Source: Pomphorhynchus laevis (taxonomy: Eukaryota > Acanthocephala > Palaeacanthocephala > Echinorhynchida > Pomphorhynchidae). Taken from it: 64,000 nucleotides of DNA. The stretch lies in the NCBI GenBank assembly GCA_012934845.2, contig WNNJ02000225.1, positions 248,001 through 312,000 of the forward strand. The letters run 5' to 3'. This document shows positions 44,541 through 56,191 of the stretch, one piece after another. A model generated the notes under the pieces. It searched no databases and was not told the origin of the DNA. It was given only the letters and a program-made list of their open reading frames with translations. Position numbers and translations under genes: made by a program. Position 1 is the stretch's first letter. The number at the start of each line of letters is the position of its first letter.

Positions 44541-46290
44541 GTGTTAAATCATGAGTGCAGAATTGTACGAGAACCTGATGAAATCGTGGGTGTGCTGGCG
44601 ACAGCGTTTGAACTTGATTGTTATACGCCATCTAAAGGCTTCCGTATAGCGCACACTCCTGAGGCATTCACGTCGTATATGCCGCTTGTTCACCCGGCTG
44701 AGGTTTCGCGGGAACTGCACGGATTGTCACCATATACTTCGGCCGGCTGAGACGGTATACACCCTTTATCCTCCGGAATCTCCATGATCTATTAGCATCG
44801 CCACTATCAGAGATGTTTAACATGTCGATACATACTTCGCGCATCCCTGATCACTGGAGACAATCTTACGTCATCCCCATTCATAAAAAGGGGAGCAGAT
44901 ACGATCCGTTCAATTATCGTGCAGTATGCCTGACGAGTATTGTATGCAAATGCCTCGAGAGGTTTGTGCATAAATACATTACCACTCACATGGAAAGAGG
45001 TAAGCTACTACACCCATCTAAGCATGGCTTTCGTACCAGCAGGTCCTGCCTTAGCAATCTAATTACGGCACGTGAAAGTTGGACAGACGTAGTTGCAAAC
45101 GGGGATATGGTTGATGTAATTTACATTGACTTTAGTAGGGCGTTCGACCGAGTACCGCACGATCTTTTGCTCTTACTATTGGCTCAATACGGGATTGATC
45201 CGAGTGTAGTTCGTTGGATCGAGTCGTTCCTGAAAGGTCGATCATATCAAGTTAGGTTAGGGAGTAGCCTTTCTCCTCCATGAAATACTTACGCAGGTGT
45301 TCCTCAGGGATCGGTCCTGGGATCCGTGTTATTCAATATTTTTCTTCAGGATCTACTTGTAAGATTAGAATGTGATGTACTAGCGTTTGCAGATGACCTG
45401 AAGTTATGGAAGTGTGTTCGTTCATATGATAACTGTTTAGAGCTTCAAGATGATCTCGACACTATAAGCATATGAAGCAGGACGACGGGCTTGCTTTTGA
45501 ATACCTCGAAGTGCAGTCACATGCACTTAGGAGTTAAGAAATTTTCTTTTGTGTATAGTTTAGGTGGTGAGCCAATTGAGCAGGTACAGTGCACTAGAGA
45601 CTTAAGGGTACTTGTGCACGAATCGTTAAAGAGTCGTCCAAACACAGACAGGATTATTCAGTCGATCAGACAATTGAGCTATGTGCTTCGTAGGTGATTT
45701 TGTTACCCATCTGTGTTTTGTCTTAAAGTGATGTACAACTCAATAATTAGGCCCATTCTTTTATACTCTACACCAGCAACATTTCCGTGCACGCGAGCTG
45801 AATGATTTAGAAAATGTTCTTCGCAGGTTGACTAGGTGCTGTCGTCTTCCGAGTAGTTATTCTTATAGGGATCGCTTGCGAGAGATAGGCATACAGTCGG
45901 TTCGGTCTTCGATAGTGTGTAGCGACATCTTATGCTTCAGAGATATGTTACTTGGACGTGATGGGTGGCCAGCAAATTGTATCCAGTGGAACAAACCTGA
46001 TATGAATCGGGGCCACACTTTGACTGTGAAAACGCTGCACCATGGGAAGCTGTCTAGAATCAGTCGCCTATCGCACCGGGCGGTGAGGATGTGGAACTTA
46101 CTTCCGGAGGATATGGTCGCTATTCAGAGTAGACAGCAGTTCATGCGGAGGATGGATCAATGGCTGTGCGAGACAAATTCACAGTCTATACCGGATTGTT
46201 AAGAATTTTTTCTTTTCAATATTTTTCTTCTTTTTTTCATGTGATCAGACAAAACAACCCTACGGCTACAGTCTTGTAATTGAATAAATA
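44541..46290 (+). mobile_element. CR1-like LINE, decayed
   Basis: The plus strand reads VREPDEIVGVLATAFELD, a stop, then DPFNYRAVCLTSIVCKC, HGFRTSRSCLSNLITARES, VIYIDFSRAFDRVPHDL (motif A), AGVPQGSVLGSVLF (B), FADDLKLWK (C), NTSKCSHMHLG and VRMWNLLPEDM. A tail of AATAAATAAATA follows at 46285. Breaks occur at about 44750, 45285, 45475, 45697 and 45790. It starts upstream of RT, so it kept a little more 5' sequence than the copy at 27.7 kb. Confidence 0.8.
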
Positions 46291-46299
46291 ATAAATAAA

Positions 46300-47030
46300 T
46301 AAATAATTTGATAAAATTTGTAAAATATAACTTATTTTATAATTATTCAATAATAATTTATTAATTTAATATTTAATAGGCAAGCATGATATATAAAAGA
46401 CAATCATTTATCAAAAGAGCGAGACATAATGTAGAAGTAAGCAATAACGAAGATCCATCCAGAAACTGGATGAGTACTTTTGGAACGCCACGTCATATTT
46501 TAATTTTTAACAAAACGATCACAAGTATAAAAATGTAGTTTATTTAATAAATTTTCTTAAAATTTTCAATAAAATTTAATTTTATAACTTTTGATTATAA
46601 GTACAGTTTTTTAAAATTTTTGCTCAATAAATTTCATTTTCTATTTTGCGATGTTAACAAAAAATAATAATATTATTAAATATATTGCTATATATTTATA
46701 TACCGTATAAATTGCTTTATTTTGTATAAGTTACTTTTCCAATCCGAGGATAACATGCCAATTGTCCTAGCTTGGTCATAATATAAGACGATAAAAAATA
46801 GCAATTATATTATTGTCTGCTTCAAGCGCATACTATGCTCATCCGTTTCTGTTAAATATATTACAATATCCAAGATGGAGGTGTAACTTCCGATTGAAGG
46901 AAAAATTCCAGACGACCTAAGGTGGTAACTGTATTAGCATTATTATTGGCAATTATAAAGGGATATGTTTTGCAAGCCATGCAAATCAGATCAGTTAATT
47001 GAGCCTACATATTTTTTATAATATTCAAAT
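46300..47030. other. AT-rich spacer with one open stretch
   Basis: A frame at about 46387-46535 (MIYKRQSFIKRARHNVEVS, then RNWMSTFGTPRHILIF) follows a taatag acceptor and might be a last exon. A small exon-like piece near 44390-44449 (SEYLQYRRRFSSIKKIKNK) lies 5' of the LINE but its phase does not match. No identity. Confidence 0.25.
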
Positions 47031-47039
47031 TTTAAAATT

Positions 47040-47490
47040 AGTATGTATTTCAATCTTAAGATTTTCTATGATTTAAATTTATATAAAGTAAGAATTTTTT
47101 AAATTTAATTTTTATGAATAAATAAATAATTTATAATGTATCAGAATTAAATTTATAAGTCATCTGGAGGATTATATAATCGCGTGTAGGCTCCTATTCA
47201 TCAACCCAGCAAAACAGCGTAGTTAAATACATGCCATTGATGTATTTCCTCTGATTTAATGTGATAAATAGTATTACATTATTGTAACACAAAGTATCTT
47301 TTATTTGCTATCCATTATGATTTTCCACTTTTAAAGGTTTTATTTATTTTAATGAATATTTTAAGTTTTTATTTATTTTATTTATTTTTTTATTTTCTTC
47401 GATGATTTATATTTTACAAATTTTTACTGAGTTTTATTTTTACAGCACTAGTTTAAAATATGTCTCAATTACATAATTTAAAAAAATCTT
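47040..47490. repeat. Penelope-associated repeat and RT 3' remnant
   Basis: 47140-47290 is a degraded copy of the repeat at 24.4 kb (ataagtcatctggaggatta, ccattgatgtatttcctctg). 47300-47490 follows it as the 24.6-kb RT remnant does, with the agtttaaaatatgt...atttaaaaaaatcttgagatt stretch, in the same relative orientation (RT on the minus strand). Confidence 0.5.
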
Positions 47491-47519
47491 GAGATTATTA
47501 TACTTTAATTATACTTTGA

Positions 47520-49445
47520 ATTATTTTATCACATTATTATCATTATTACAGGTCATAACCATAAGGCTGTTTTGATCGCTCACAAAAAAAAACAAATTAA
47601 TACAAGAAAAAAAATCAAAAAAATCATTCAGTATACATATAAATATAAATAAATATATATAGGTCACACAAGGTGACTTTCGCATTGAAAACCAGCTACG
47701 GCATCCTTCCTTCATGATATCCAATTCCATACACCCTGACTACTAACAGCACCATTGCCACAGCCGTTATATATAGCTCTATATATTGGATTTACATCCA
47801 GCTCTTTATATTGGATTTAAATTCATTGATTGTATGCACCGCAACGACATCAACTGGAAGACGATTCCAAAGATTCACAGCTCGATGGGACAGTCGGAAA
47901 TGACGAGGGTATTTTCCGTGTTCATGTACTACCAATACTTTCGAGTGCCCTCTACGTCCATTCCGTTCATTGAGTTCAACTCTATGGAAAATTTTCATCT
48001 TTGTTAATAAGTCGATACATACCTAGATGGTCGAAAAGAAGGAACCTTTCATGCATTGTCGGCATATTCGAACTTTTTATTCGTTTCTCATAGGGAAGAT
48101 ATCGTACCTGAGGACATAATTTCGTAAACTGTCGAAGTATGAACTCTAATTGATCAAGTTTTGTACGCGTACACGGAAAGACTGCTGGCCACACATATTC
48201 TGATATCGGTCTTATAAGAGCATTATATAAACGCACAACCCAAACGGGAGATGGGTCTTTAAAGCAATTTTTGACATTTTGACAATATAGGTAATTATTC
48301 TTGCTGCGTTACAAATCCTATCAGTGTTAGCACGTGTTTTTCAGATTGTTTTGAACAATTATAGCAAGATCCTGAATAGACTGCGTGGTAACAACAAACT
48401 CGTTGCCAATAAAATATTCTTGACTCACATTGCTATGACCTAATCTCATATGTGCACACTTTTTAATATTCAATACGATTTCAGTGTTCAAGGACCATTG
48501 ATAAACAATGTTTAAGATATTTTGAAAGTCATTTCGATCCTTGTTGGTTTTAATCAATTTCCATAGCTTTACATCATCTGCAAAAGCTAAAACACTACAA
48601 TTCTCAAGTAAATCTAGTAGCTGATTTATAAATATGTTAAACAACAAGGGTCCTAAGACTGATCCCTGTGGTACTCTTGAGGTGATAGGACGATAAGACG
48701 ATAGACATTGACCTACACGAACATCAAAGGATCTATCTTTAAGAAAATCTTGAATCCAGCTTATAATGGAGCGATTGACTTTATAAGACTCAAGGGTGGA
48801 AATTACCATTTTGTGGGGCACCCTATTAAAAGCCAGACTAAAGTCAAGAAATATTACGTCGATGCAGTACCCATTAGCAACATGTCCAACCCAATATTCA
48901 CGAGAATGTAATAAGTTTGTAAGACATGAACGCCGAGGGCGAAATCCATGCTGTGCATTATTGAGAATTCTCAGCGAACTCAAATGATCATATATGCGTC
49001 TGATTAGTATGCGCTCAAGCACTTTGCATACAACACTAGTTAGCCTTAACGCCATATAGTTATTTGGATTATCTTTTTCACCATTTTTATAAATTGGTAT
49101 TACAACCGTTTTTTTTCAGGCATCAGGTAACTTCGATATGCGCAAGCTCAGCTCAAATACGGGTGCTTATGGCTTAGCCAGAACAGGAGCAAGTAACTTA
49201 AGAAGTTGGGGTGGATATCATCTGGGCCTGCTGCTGATGATCTAGATAACCTAGCCAATTCAACAAAAACCTCATGTGCTGTTATCGTCAAAACTGAAGG
49301 ATCAGTTTCTACCTGATGTGATCCTGCATCTCCACATACGCTAGAGAAAGCATCTGGCGTTAGCTCAAAAGCGGATGCAAACACTTCTGCTATGCTGTCT
49401 GGCGATGCCACACGAGTGTTACCGTCTCTTAAATATATGATGATT
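47520..49445 (-). mobile_element. CR1-like LINE, decayed
   Basis: Minus strand from 49445: YLRDGNTRVASPDSIAEVF, then LTSVVCKVLERILIRRI, HGFRPRRSCLTNLLHSREY, DVIFLDFSLAFNRVPHK (motif A), SRVPQGSVLGPLLF (B), FADDVKLWKLI (C) and CAHMRLGH. It ends with AVNLWNRLPVDVVAVHTI and a 3' end with ccttatggttatgacctgta at about 47550-47570. Breaks at 49150, 48330 and 47990. Its 5' edge abuts the hammerhead-bearing inverted repeat. Confidence 0.8.
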
Positions 49446-49516
49446 TTATTATATAATAAAATTATAAAATGCAAAAGTTAATCAGATCAAAGGCTGAGTT
49501 CCTTATTATATATATT

Positions 49517-49553
49517 GCCAAAGCTTTCGTCGCGCAACGGCTTCGTCAGTGGC
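49517..49553 (-). ncRNA. hammerhead-ribozyme-like motif, left arm
   Basis: The minus-strand copy of the same motif: CTGACGA (49549-49543), GAAA (49528-49525), then GCTT. Helix I is fully paired here (GCCA with TGGC at 49520-49517). Stem II has one mismatch (GCCG against CGAC). The two arms therefore carry different single defects of one consensus. Confidence 0.6.
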
Positions 49554-49612
49554 TCATTGTATGTTAATTATTTTTCAATAAAAAAGTTTGAAAAATAATT
49601 AACATACAATGA

Positions 49613-49649
49613 GCCACTGACGAAGCCGTAACGCGGCGAAAGCTTTGAC
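49613..49649 (+). ncRNA. hammerhead-ribozyme-like motif, right arm
   Basis: CTGACGA (49617-49623), one unpaired A, a perfect 4-bp stem II GCCG-TAACG-CGGC (49625-49637), GAAA (49638-49641), then GCTT. Helix III is the 2-bp palindrome A-G/C-U with cleavage triplet CUU ending at 49645. Helix I pairs GCCA (49613-49616) with TGAC (49646-49649), with one mismatch that is absent in the left arm. Confidence 0.62.
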
Positions 49650-49739
49650 AATATATATAATAACTAACTCAGCCTTTGATCTAATAAACTTTTGCATTTT
49701 AACAACATGAAGCTGAGATATAAGCGGATATTTAATTCT

Positions 49740-49850
49740 AATTAAACTATATAATGATTATATAATTATATAATGATTATATAATTATATAATGATTATA
49801 TAATTATATAATGATTATATAATTATATAATGATTATACAATTGTATAAT
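49740..49850. repeat. AT satellite
   Basis: tataatgattatataatta is repeated about five times. Confidence 0.9.
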
Positions 49851-50475
49851 GATTTTAAAGAAAACCAATATCATTACATATTATGACAATTTGTAAAATT
49901 TCATTATTTAAAAAATGATTTATTTTTACGTGGCAAATGCGTGACGGCACACGCTTACATGACCACAAAAAAACTTAATTATGTGTCGAGAAGGTGGGAA
50001 TGGAGGAGGTATTTGAATATGAAAAAGGAGGGAGCGCTGCGGACTACGAGAGGGAGCTGATTCCAGGCGAGTGGGGGTAGCGACGAGGAAGGATCGGAGA
50101 CCGTAGTTGTTAGAATAATTGGAAACGTGAAGTCAGAGGGAATGACGGGAATACAGCGACCTAGTTTAAAATATGCATCTATTAAATTATTTTAATGATT
50201 TGGAAGAAAATCGATATCATTTCTGCACTATGCTTTATAGTACGCTATAATTAACATATACGCTTTAATTAAGCGTGGTTAAAATAATTATAATTATATT
50301 ATATTATAATATATTAATATACTATTAATATACAAATATAATATAATATAATAATATATAATTATATTATAATTAATAATTATATTCCCGTACACTATAG
50401 TTAAGCATAGTTAACAATACGTAAAATGTCTGTATTTATGTATTATATTATTTCGTACGTATGAATGCTCGTTCA
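49850..50475 (-). mobile_element. Penelope-like RT remnant interrupted by an L2-like 3' end
   Basis: 49850-49915 (gaaaaccaatatcattacat) and 50161-50225 (tagtttaaaatatgcatcta, then attattttaatgatttggaa) both match the 24.7-kb Penelope remnant on the minus strand. Around 50410-50475 the match resumes (tatgaatgctcgttcaaatg). Between them, 49922-50165 is the last 240 bp of an L2-like LINE on the minus strand. The remaining AT block at 50280-50400 is low complexity. Confidence 0.62.
49922..50165 (-). mobile_element. L2-like LINE 3' end (5'-truncated)
   Basis: Parallel to the 3' end of the copy at 51.63-51.88 kb: gaaggatcggagacc, gggagctgattccaggcgag and ttacatgaccacaa. The 3' terminus has the gcgtgtgccgtcacgc hairpin (read on the minus strand) followed by an AAATAAAT tail. 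Confidence 0.85.
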
Positions 50476-50479
50476 AATG

Positions 50480-51140
50480 AGCATTAGTTATGTGATATAA
50501 GCCAATTGTGAAGCAAACCTTTTATCAAACTGTGACTGCTATAACCGACGTCAGTCTGCGTTCAAAAGATGCTGCATACCACATATAGTGCCTCACACAT
50601 TTAGGCAGTATGGAACCTGTACAAAAATAACTTTTTTACACAAATAAAAAAATATGGTTACATAATTTTTGATGTAACTTATATAGTACTGATTATGTTT
50701 GTGTTATTTATTTGTTCAATTAGCATAATTTATGAATGAAAAGATAGTTTATTGTAAGAAATAATTAAAATACAAAAATTGAGTAAATTAATACATTTCA
50801 ATTTTAAATATATTTTTTTAATTAAAAAAACTTTTAAGGCATATTACTAACTTTCGAATTCAATTAGTATTCAATGATTCGTTGAAAACCGAGATAAGTT
50901 CATTATTTAATTTAAATATTAAAAGATGAACTTTGCACAATTGGCTTCACTAATTTTAAATACAGGTGTTTCTGCATAAATAAAAACACTATAGTTATAT
51001 CTATGTACCGAATGCCATCGCATTTATTATTCATTTATTATTTTACAAATATCGTCATAAAAATGTTTTGTTGCTATTTACAATTAATGTTGCAACTAGA
51101 AGTTTTGTTGCTTAAACGTTTAAAAGTATATTGCTGATAT
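50480..51140. other. AT-rich spacer
   Basis: A short frame MNFAQLASLILNTG near 50926 is followed by a gtgttt donor-like site. No extension, so not annotated as a gene. Confidence 0.35.
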
Positions 51141-51145
51141 TATAG

Positions 51146-51217
51146 ATGAAGAAAGGACGAAAAATAATACGCTTCAAAGAACCTAAGCAAAACACACGAA
51201 GTTTATTTGCTCAAACT
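51146..51217 (+). CDS. candidate small coding exon
   Basis: It lies between an acceptor (gatattatag) and a consensus donor (gtaagc). The 24 codons are open and basic: MKKGRKIIRFKEPKQNTRS, then LFAQT. It could be a first coding exon whose continuation lies beyond the L2-like element at 51.6-53.4 kb. Not recognised. Confidence 0.25.
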
Positions 51218-51629
51218 GTAAGCAAAATTTTAAAATATTAAAATTTGATTTTAATTTGTACGTCATTTGTGATTAAATATTGATGAAATGTAGAAAACAT
51301 TGATAATCAACTGTTGTTACAGTTGATTACCGTTGTAATAATTAAATGATTAATGATAAGACGAAACTGCGAAGGCAATATAAAATACTAATTCGTTGAA
51401 AAAATAATTTAAAATCTCTTTGATTGTCTGAATATATCAAATATAGCAAATTAATTTCATAATTATCTACCCTAATAGTACAACATATAGTTTGATCAGA
51501 CGAATATTTTCTCCAAATGAATATTTTCTATTAGAGGTGCAATAGTTCCATATTATGATACTATAACTTGCTTAAATATTTTAGATAGCATTCATCCTTG
51601 TCATTTGTTACGGATTTTATAAAAAATAT

Positions 51630-53440
51630 TTATTTTAACGTGGCAAATGCGTGCCAGCATACGCTTACATGACCACAACAAAACAAAAATGTAAATCATG
51701 GGTCGAGAAGATGTGAACGGAGGAGGTGTTTGAATGTGATAAAGGAGGAAGCGCGGCGGACGTCGAGAGGGAGTTGATTCCAGGCGAGTGAGGCGGCGAC
51801 GAGGAAGGATCGGAGACCATAGTTGTTGGAGTAATTGGGAACGTGGAGTAAGAGGGTATGACGGGAACGCAGCGATAGCGAGGTGGGGCGAGTGTCGTCT
51901 AAGAAAGGAAGGTTGATGAACGATGGGGAGCCGACAGCGATGAGACGAAAAGTTACGAGAAGCAGGCGGAGTTTGATGCGGATGTGGATGGTGGGCCAGG
52001 AGAGTTGGGCAAGATATTTGGATGTGTGATCAAAGCGATGGAGACGAAAGAGCACTCGAGCGGCGGAGTTGATTATGCGTTGTAGATGTAGGATGATGGA
52101 TTTTGGAGAATTGGCGAAAAGGCTGATGCAGTAATCGATTTTAGGGTAGAGAAGCGATGAAAGGAGAGACATACAAGAACGGAAGTCGATAAGGGGGCGG
52201 ATACGGCGGATGTCACGGAGAATTAACTTAGACGAGCGGACATTGTCACGGACGAATGGTTTATGGGAAAGGTGATCATCGAAATGGAAGTCTAAGAAAG
52301 TAAGATTGTGTATTATGGGGATGATCGATGAGGCAAAAAAATACAGTGGGAGAAGATATGTTTGATTTACGGGGGAGGATTCACATTATTTTAGACTTGT
52401 CGGGGTTTAGAACGAGATGGAGATTGGAGAGACATTCGTAGATAGAAGAAATACAGTTGGAGGCAGAAATGCTTATATCGTGTATGTGATATGAGGGTGT
52501 ATGACCATAGATGATGATGCCATCGGCGTATTGCATGACGTTAAAGGAGTAATGTTTGATAAACGGAGAGAGATCGCCAAGCAGAAGAGAGAAAAGGAGG
52601 GGATCAGGGAACCGAACCTTGTGGGACCCCTCAAAAAATGCTACGGAGGATGAAGAAAGGCTGTAATCATAACGAAGGCGAGAAAGGAGGACGGAGTGGT
52701 CGACAATATCGAATGCGGTGGAGAGGTCGAGGGAGATGAGAACACTATATAGAGCCTTGTCTCGAGAAATGAGTAGGTCGTTGTAAACTTTCATGCAGGC
52801 GATTACTGTGGAGGGATTAGAGCGGAAAGCTGATTGGAAAGGAGGGTACCGATTAGATGATGAGAGATAAACGTTAATCTGTGTTAAGATAAAGCTCTCT
52901 AAGAGCTTGGAAAGAATAGGGAGGAGTGAAATTGGGCGATAGCTAGAAGGAAGTGAGAGGTCGAGCGATTGTTTCTTGAGGAGGGGACGTACGATTGCCG
53001 ATTTCCAGTGTGAAGGGAAGATACGACTGCGAATGGACGAGTTTAACAATGTGGTGAGGAAATGGGATATCGATGAGCATATAGATTTAAGTATGTATTT
53101 AGGCAGGGGATCGGAATGTGAGGTTTTGCTGGGCAAGGACATGGGTAGTCCTACACGTAGTAAGTTGAGATTATACTGGCGAAGAGCCTAATAGGGATCA
53201 GGAAGAGGCAGAGTGAGCGAGCAGATATCACGTCTGAGAGAGCGGTGAAAGACTCAAAGCATGACGAAGTCGACGCTTTGAGAGTAGGTATTGGATGTCA
53301 AACCATGAGGCACGGTGCAAGCGCTGGTGTTGGTGAGGCTTGCTTGAAGGGCAAGAGAAGCCCCACCATTTGAGAGTAGTTGGGGCTTGAAGGGCAGGTC
53401 ATTCTGCCAGAATGACTTTAAAATAATGAAATTTCTAAAA
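51630..53440 (-). mobile_element. L2-like LINE, RT and C-terminal half
   Basis: Minus strand from 53400: ASWFDIQYLLSKRRLRHAL, then SLPSKTSHSDPLPKYILK, SYRPISLLPILSKLLESF, LISLDLSTAFDIVDHSVLL (motif A), a damaged motif B, MQYADGIIIYG (motif C with YADG for YADD) and LVLNPDKSKIM. A frameshift follows, then LLYPKIDYCISLFANSPKS and AWNQLPLDVRRASSFITFK. LDLSTAFDIVDH is the L2/Rex1 form of motif A. The 3' end has the gcgtatgctggcacgc hairpin and an AAATAAA tail. The YADG change and broken motif B make it inactive. It matches the LINE whose 5' half is at 32.0-34.7 kb. Confidence 0.8.
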
Positions 53441-53739
53441 CTAAAAAATCTGGCCTTTAACCTTTTCCATTAATTCTGATCGATGCTTTGATAATACTGA
53501 GAATTATACTTTTCCCCTAATAAAAACCAGATAATAAATCTTAATATTATACATACAGCATATATTTAATTATTTTCAATATAGAAATATTTAATTATAT
53601 TTAAATGATATATTTACAAATAGAATCACTACTCTGTTTGAAAATACTTCTGTTATTAAATTTAAAATTAACTGCGTATATTAAATAACAGATCAAGTTA
53701 TAGAACGACTATCATTTATTATCCATTATTTGATTTGTT

Positions 53740-54680
53740 ATTGATATTATAATTTATTATAATATATTATAATATTATATATTTATAGACGCTTTATATA
53801 TTATACTTTTTATATTTAACAAATTACAGATAATATCCACGCAAATCGCAATGGCACTGATATTTCGCCCATCCATAGCTAACCAAGAAGGAATATAAGA
53901 TTAATATATTCAATGTTATTTAAAGAATTATTTACAATTTACTTATCTTAATACGTTATTTCTTCAAATTTAATGTCTTAAACTAAGACATTAAATTTGA
54001 AATTAGCTGCACATATCAAATAAACATATCTGAACGCTTAAAGCATGATATAGGTTATAACGATTTCTGAACGATTCATCTTATAGTACGATTTTCATTA
54101 ACTGTATTATACATTTGTGTATTTACACAGGTATATTTTATGTTCATCAGTTTGACTAATGAACAAATTCTCCTTGTCGATATTTTACCATTTCTTTGTA
54201 TTAATATTTACATGTAATTTATTTTCTAATCGAAACAATTGTAGAAAGTCTAGACTTTTGAACGTTAATAAAAAATCGACATGGCAAAAATTATGAAATC
54301 TTTAGCGAGATAATTTATTAGTGAACAGTTTTGCATATATCATAATATAATGTAATTTATTATATAAAATAAGATAATATTATACATTATCCATTATATT
54401 TGTTATTAGTATTATAATCTAATAATATTTTTATATAATTATATTTATATTCTAATATTTATATTATAATAATTAAATTATAATATTATACAATTGTACA
54501 ATTATATATTTATAAACGTTTTATATATTACACTTTTTAAATTTAACGAATTTCAGATAGTATCCACGCAAATCGCAAAAAATGTATCTATGACACGGAG
54601 ATTACGCCCATCTATAGCTAACCAAAAAGGAATTATAGATCAATATATTTAATTATTTACATTAATAAGAATTGCTTCAC
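53740..54680. repeat. two diverged direct copies of a dispersed repeat
   Basis: Copies near 53790-53925 and 54500-54660 share tatccacgcaaatcgca, ttacgcccatc-t/c-atagct and aaccaa-g/a-aaggaat. A third copy lies inverted at 59680-59745. On the coding-like strand the core reads LAMDGRNISAIAICVDII with variants, but all copies are broken. This may be a fragment of an unidentified mobile-element protein. Confidence 0.6.
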
Positions 54681-54689
54681 GGGAGAAGT

Positions 54690-55050
54690 CTTACATTCAT
54701 TTATCAATTCGGTTACTAAGAAAACTATATAATTAATAATTTATTAATAGATTAATAGATAACATTGGTCAACAAAATAATCTTGTCTAGTGTCTGGATA
54801 TTTTAAACGAATCCTTATGTGATTTTTCCAATTAAAATCTAAAATCACTTCGGTTTATCTCAATCATGTCTAGTTTTCTCACTATCCTCATCTCAAATTT
54901 TTGCTGTATTAGATGCTTTGATCAATAAAATATTTTCAATATATGTTTGTTTTAGTGCTTTTATGGGAATTAAATGAAGATCATATCTGCAAAATTATAT
55001 TTTATTAATTCAAAGGGAAAATTATAATGTGAAACATTAAAGCGACTAAA
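54690..55050. other. AT-rich spacer
   Basis: Nothing recognised. Confidence 0.4.
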
Positions 55051-55059
55051 TGGCGATTC

Positions 55060-55490
55060 CGAAAAAAGGTTACACCGATGCCGTTCTTTAAAAGATTCTT
55101 CTCTTTCAGTCTGAAAGTCAGCAGCTCTGCGGAAATCTTGGAGAGGTTTAAGTTACGTACTAGATCAGTCAATTATATCCGGGAGAACAACTTAGGTGTG
55201 GTTTCAACTGAAAATTCTTCATCTTTGTCAACATCTTTAAGTGAGAAATCTTCGTCGCTTGCGGATAAACTTAGCTGAGTCAGGACACTAAAATTAGGAA
55301 CAAGTAGCTCTTCGCTGTGTGGAACCGGTCTCATTGCTGAAGATAGATGAGGATATATAAGCGTTTGGCAATTATTTCGGTTAATATCCTTTAAATTTTG
55401 AGCACAAAAATAGCAGTCGTCCCCATGATTGTTGGGTTCCCGCCAAACCATCGGTATACAAAACCCCTGCGTGATTCAATCTGGCTCATT
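55060..55490 (-). pseudogene. fragment of an unclassified repetitive invertebrate protein
   Basis: Minus strand: GFCIPMVWREPNNHGDDCYF, then CAQNLKDINRNNCQTLIYPHL, SSAMRPVPHSEELLVPNF and, after a stop, ISAELLTFRLKEKNLLKNG. From memory, the DCYFC...IYPxLxSAMRPVPHSEELPVP and LLxSRLKEKNLL signatures occur in predicted proteins present in many copies in arthropod and other invertebrate genomes, function unknown. Only a piece is here, with at least one stop, so it is a relic. Part of it is inside the 250-bp duplicated unit. Confidence 0.5.
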
Positions 55491-55831
55491 GTGTATTGAT
55501 TTGTACAAAATCTGAAAAAAATTAAACAAAATTGAAATACGATAATGAACCAAAATTATCGAAAATCTCGATAAAGGCTAACATTGCTGAAGATAGATGA
55601 GGATATATAAGCGTTTGGCAATTATTTCGGTTAATATCCTTTAAATTTTGAGCACAAAAATAGCAGTCGTCCCCATGATTGTTGGGTTCCCGCCAAACCA
55701 TCGGTATACAAAACCCCTGCGTGATTCAATCTGGCTCATTGTGTATTGATTTGTACAAAATCTGAAAAAAATTAAACAAAATTGAAATACGATAATGAAC
55801 CAAAATTATCGAAAATCTCGATAAAGGCTAA
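55332..55831. repeat. perfect 250-bp tandem duplication
   Basis: 55332-55581 and 55582-55831 appear identical throughout, each starting cattgctgaagatagatgag and ending ctcgataaaggcta plus a. No spacer. The unit includes the 5' part of the relic protein frame above. Confidence 0.95.
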
Positions 55832-55834
55832 ATG

Positions 55835-56190
55835 TTGTTCATACAAGAATGTTCAATAATTACAAAATTGACATGATAGATCAAAATTAATCATATATAC
55901 CGTTTTAGAAATCGGCAGTATGTACATGATAATTTCTGGCATTTTTAAATGGCATTATCTGTTGAAGCAATTTGTTTCATGAAATATTAAATATGTGCCA
56001 ATAGATTTTATGTTTGCGATTTTATTATTCATATCAATAGTATATACCAAATTGTAAATAGTCATCGATAATTTATTATTTTCGATAGTATATTAATTTA
56101 TGTATTTTTCTATATTTTTATAAAGATGTCATACTATTTAGTCATGCCAATTTAGAAACGAAATGTCGACATTATGTTTAATGTCTTTTA
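55835..56190. other. AT-rich sequence upstream of the CC2D1-like gene
   Basis: No exon 1 could be assigned. The promoter and the start may lie here, or translation may start at 56231. Confidence 0.4.
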
Positions 56191-56191
56191 G

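Larger units (their letters stand above)
49467..49700. repeat. head-to-head inverted repeat with hammerhead-like cores (Penelope terminal module)
   Basis: Arms of about 112 bp, 49467-49578 and 49588-49700, share atgcaaaagttaatcagatc, aaaggctgagtt, tatatattg and catacaatgagccactgacg in opposite orientations. About 9 bp separate them. Each arm carries one hammerhead-like core on its own strand. It sits at the 5' edge of a CR1-like LINE, with Penelope RT remnants on the far side. Confidence 0.88.
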
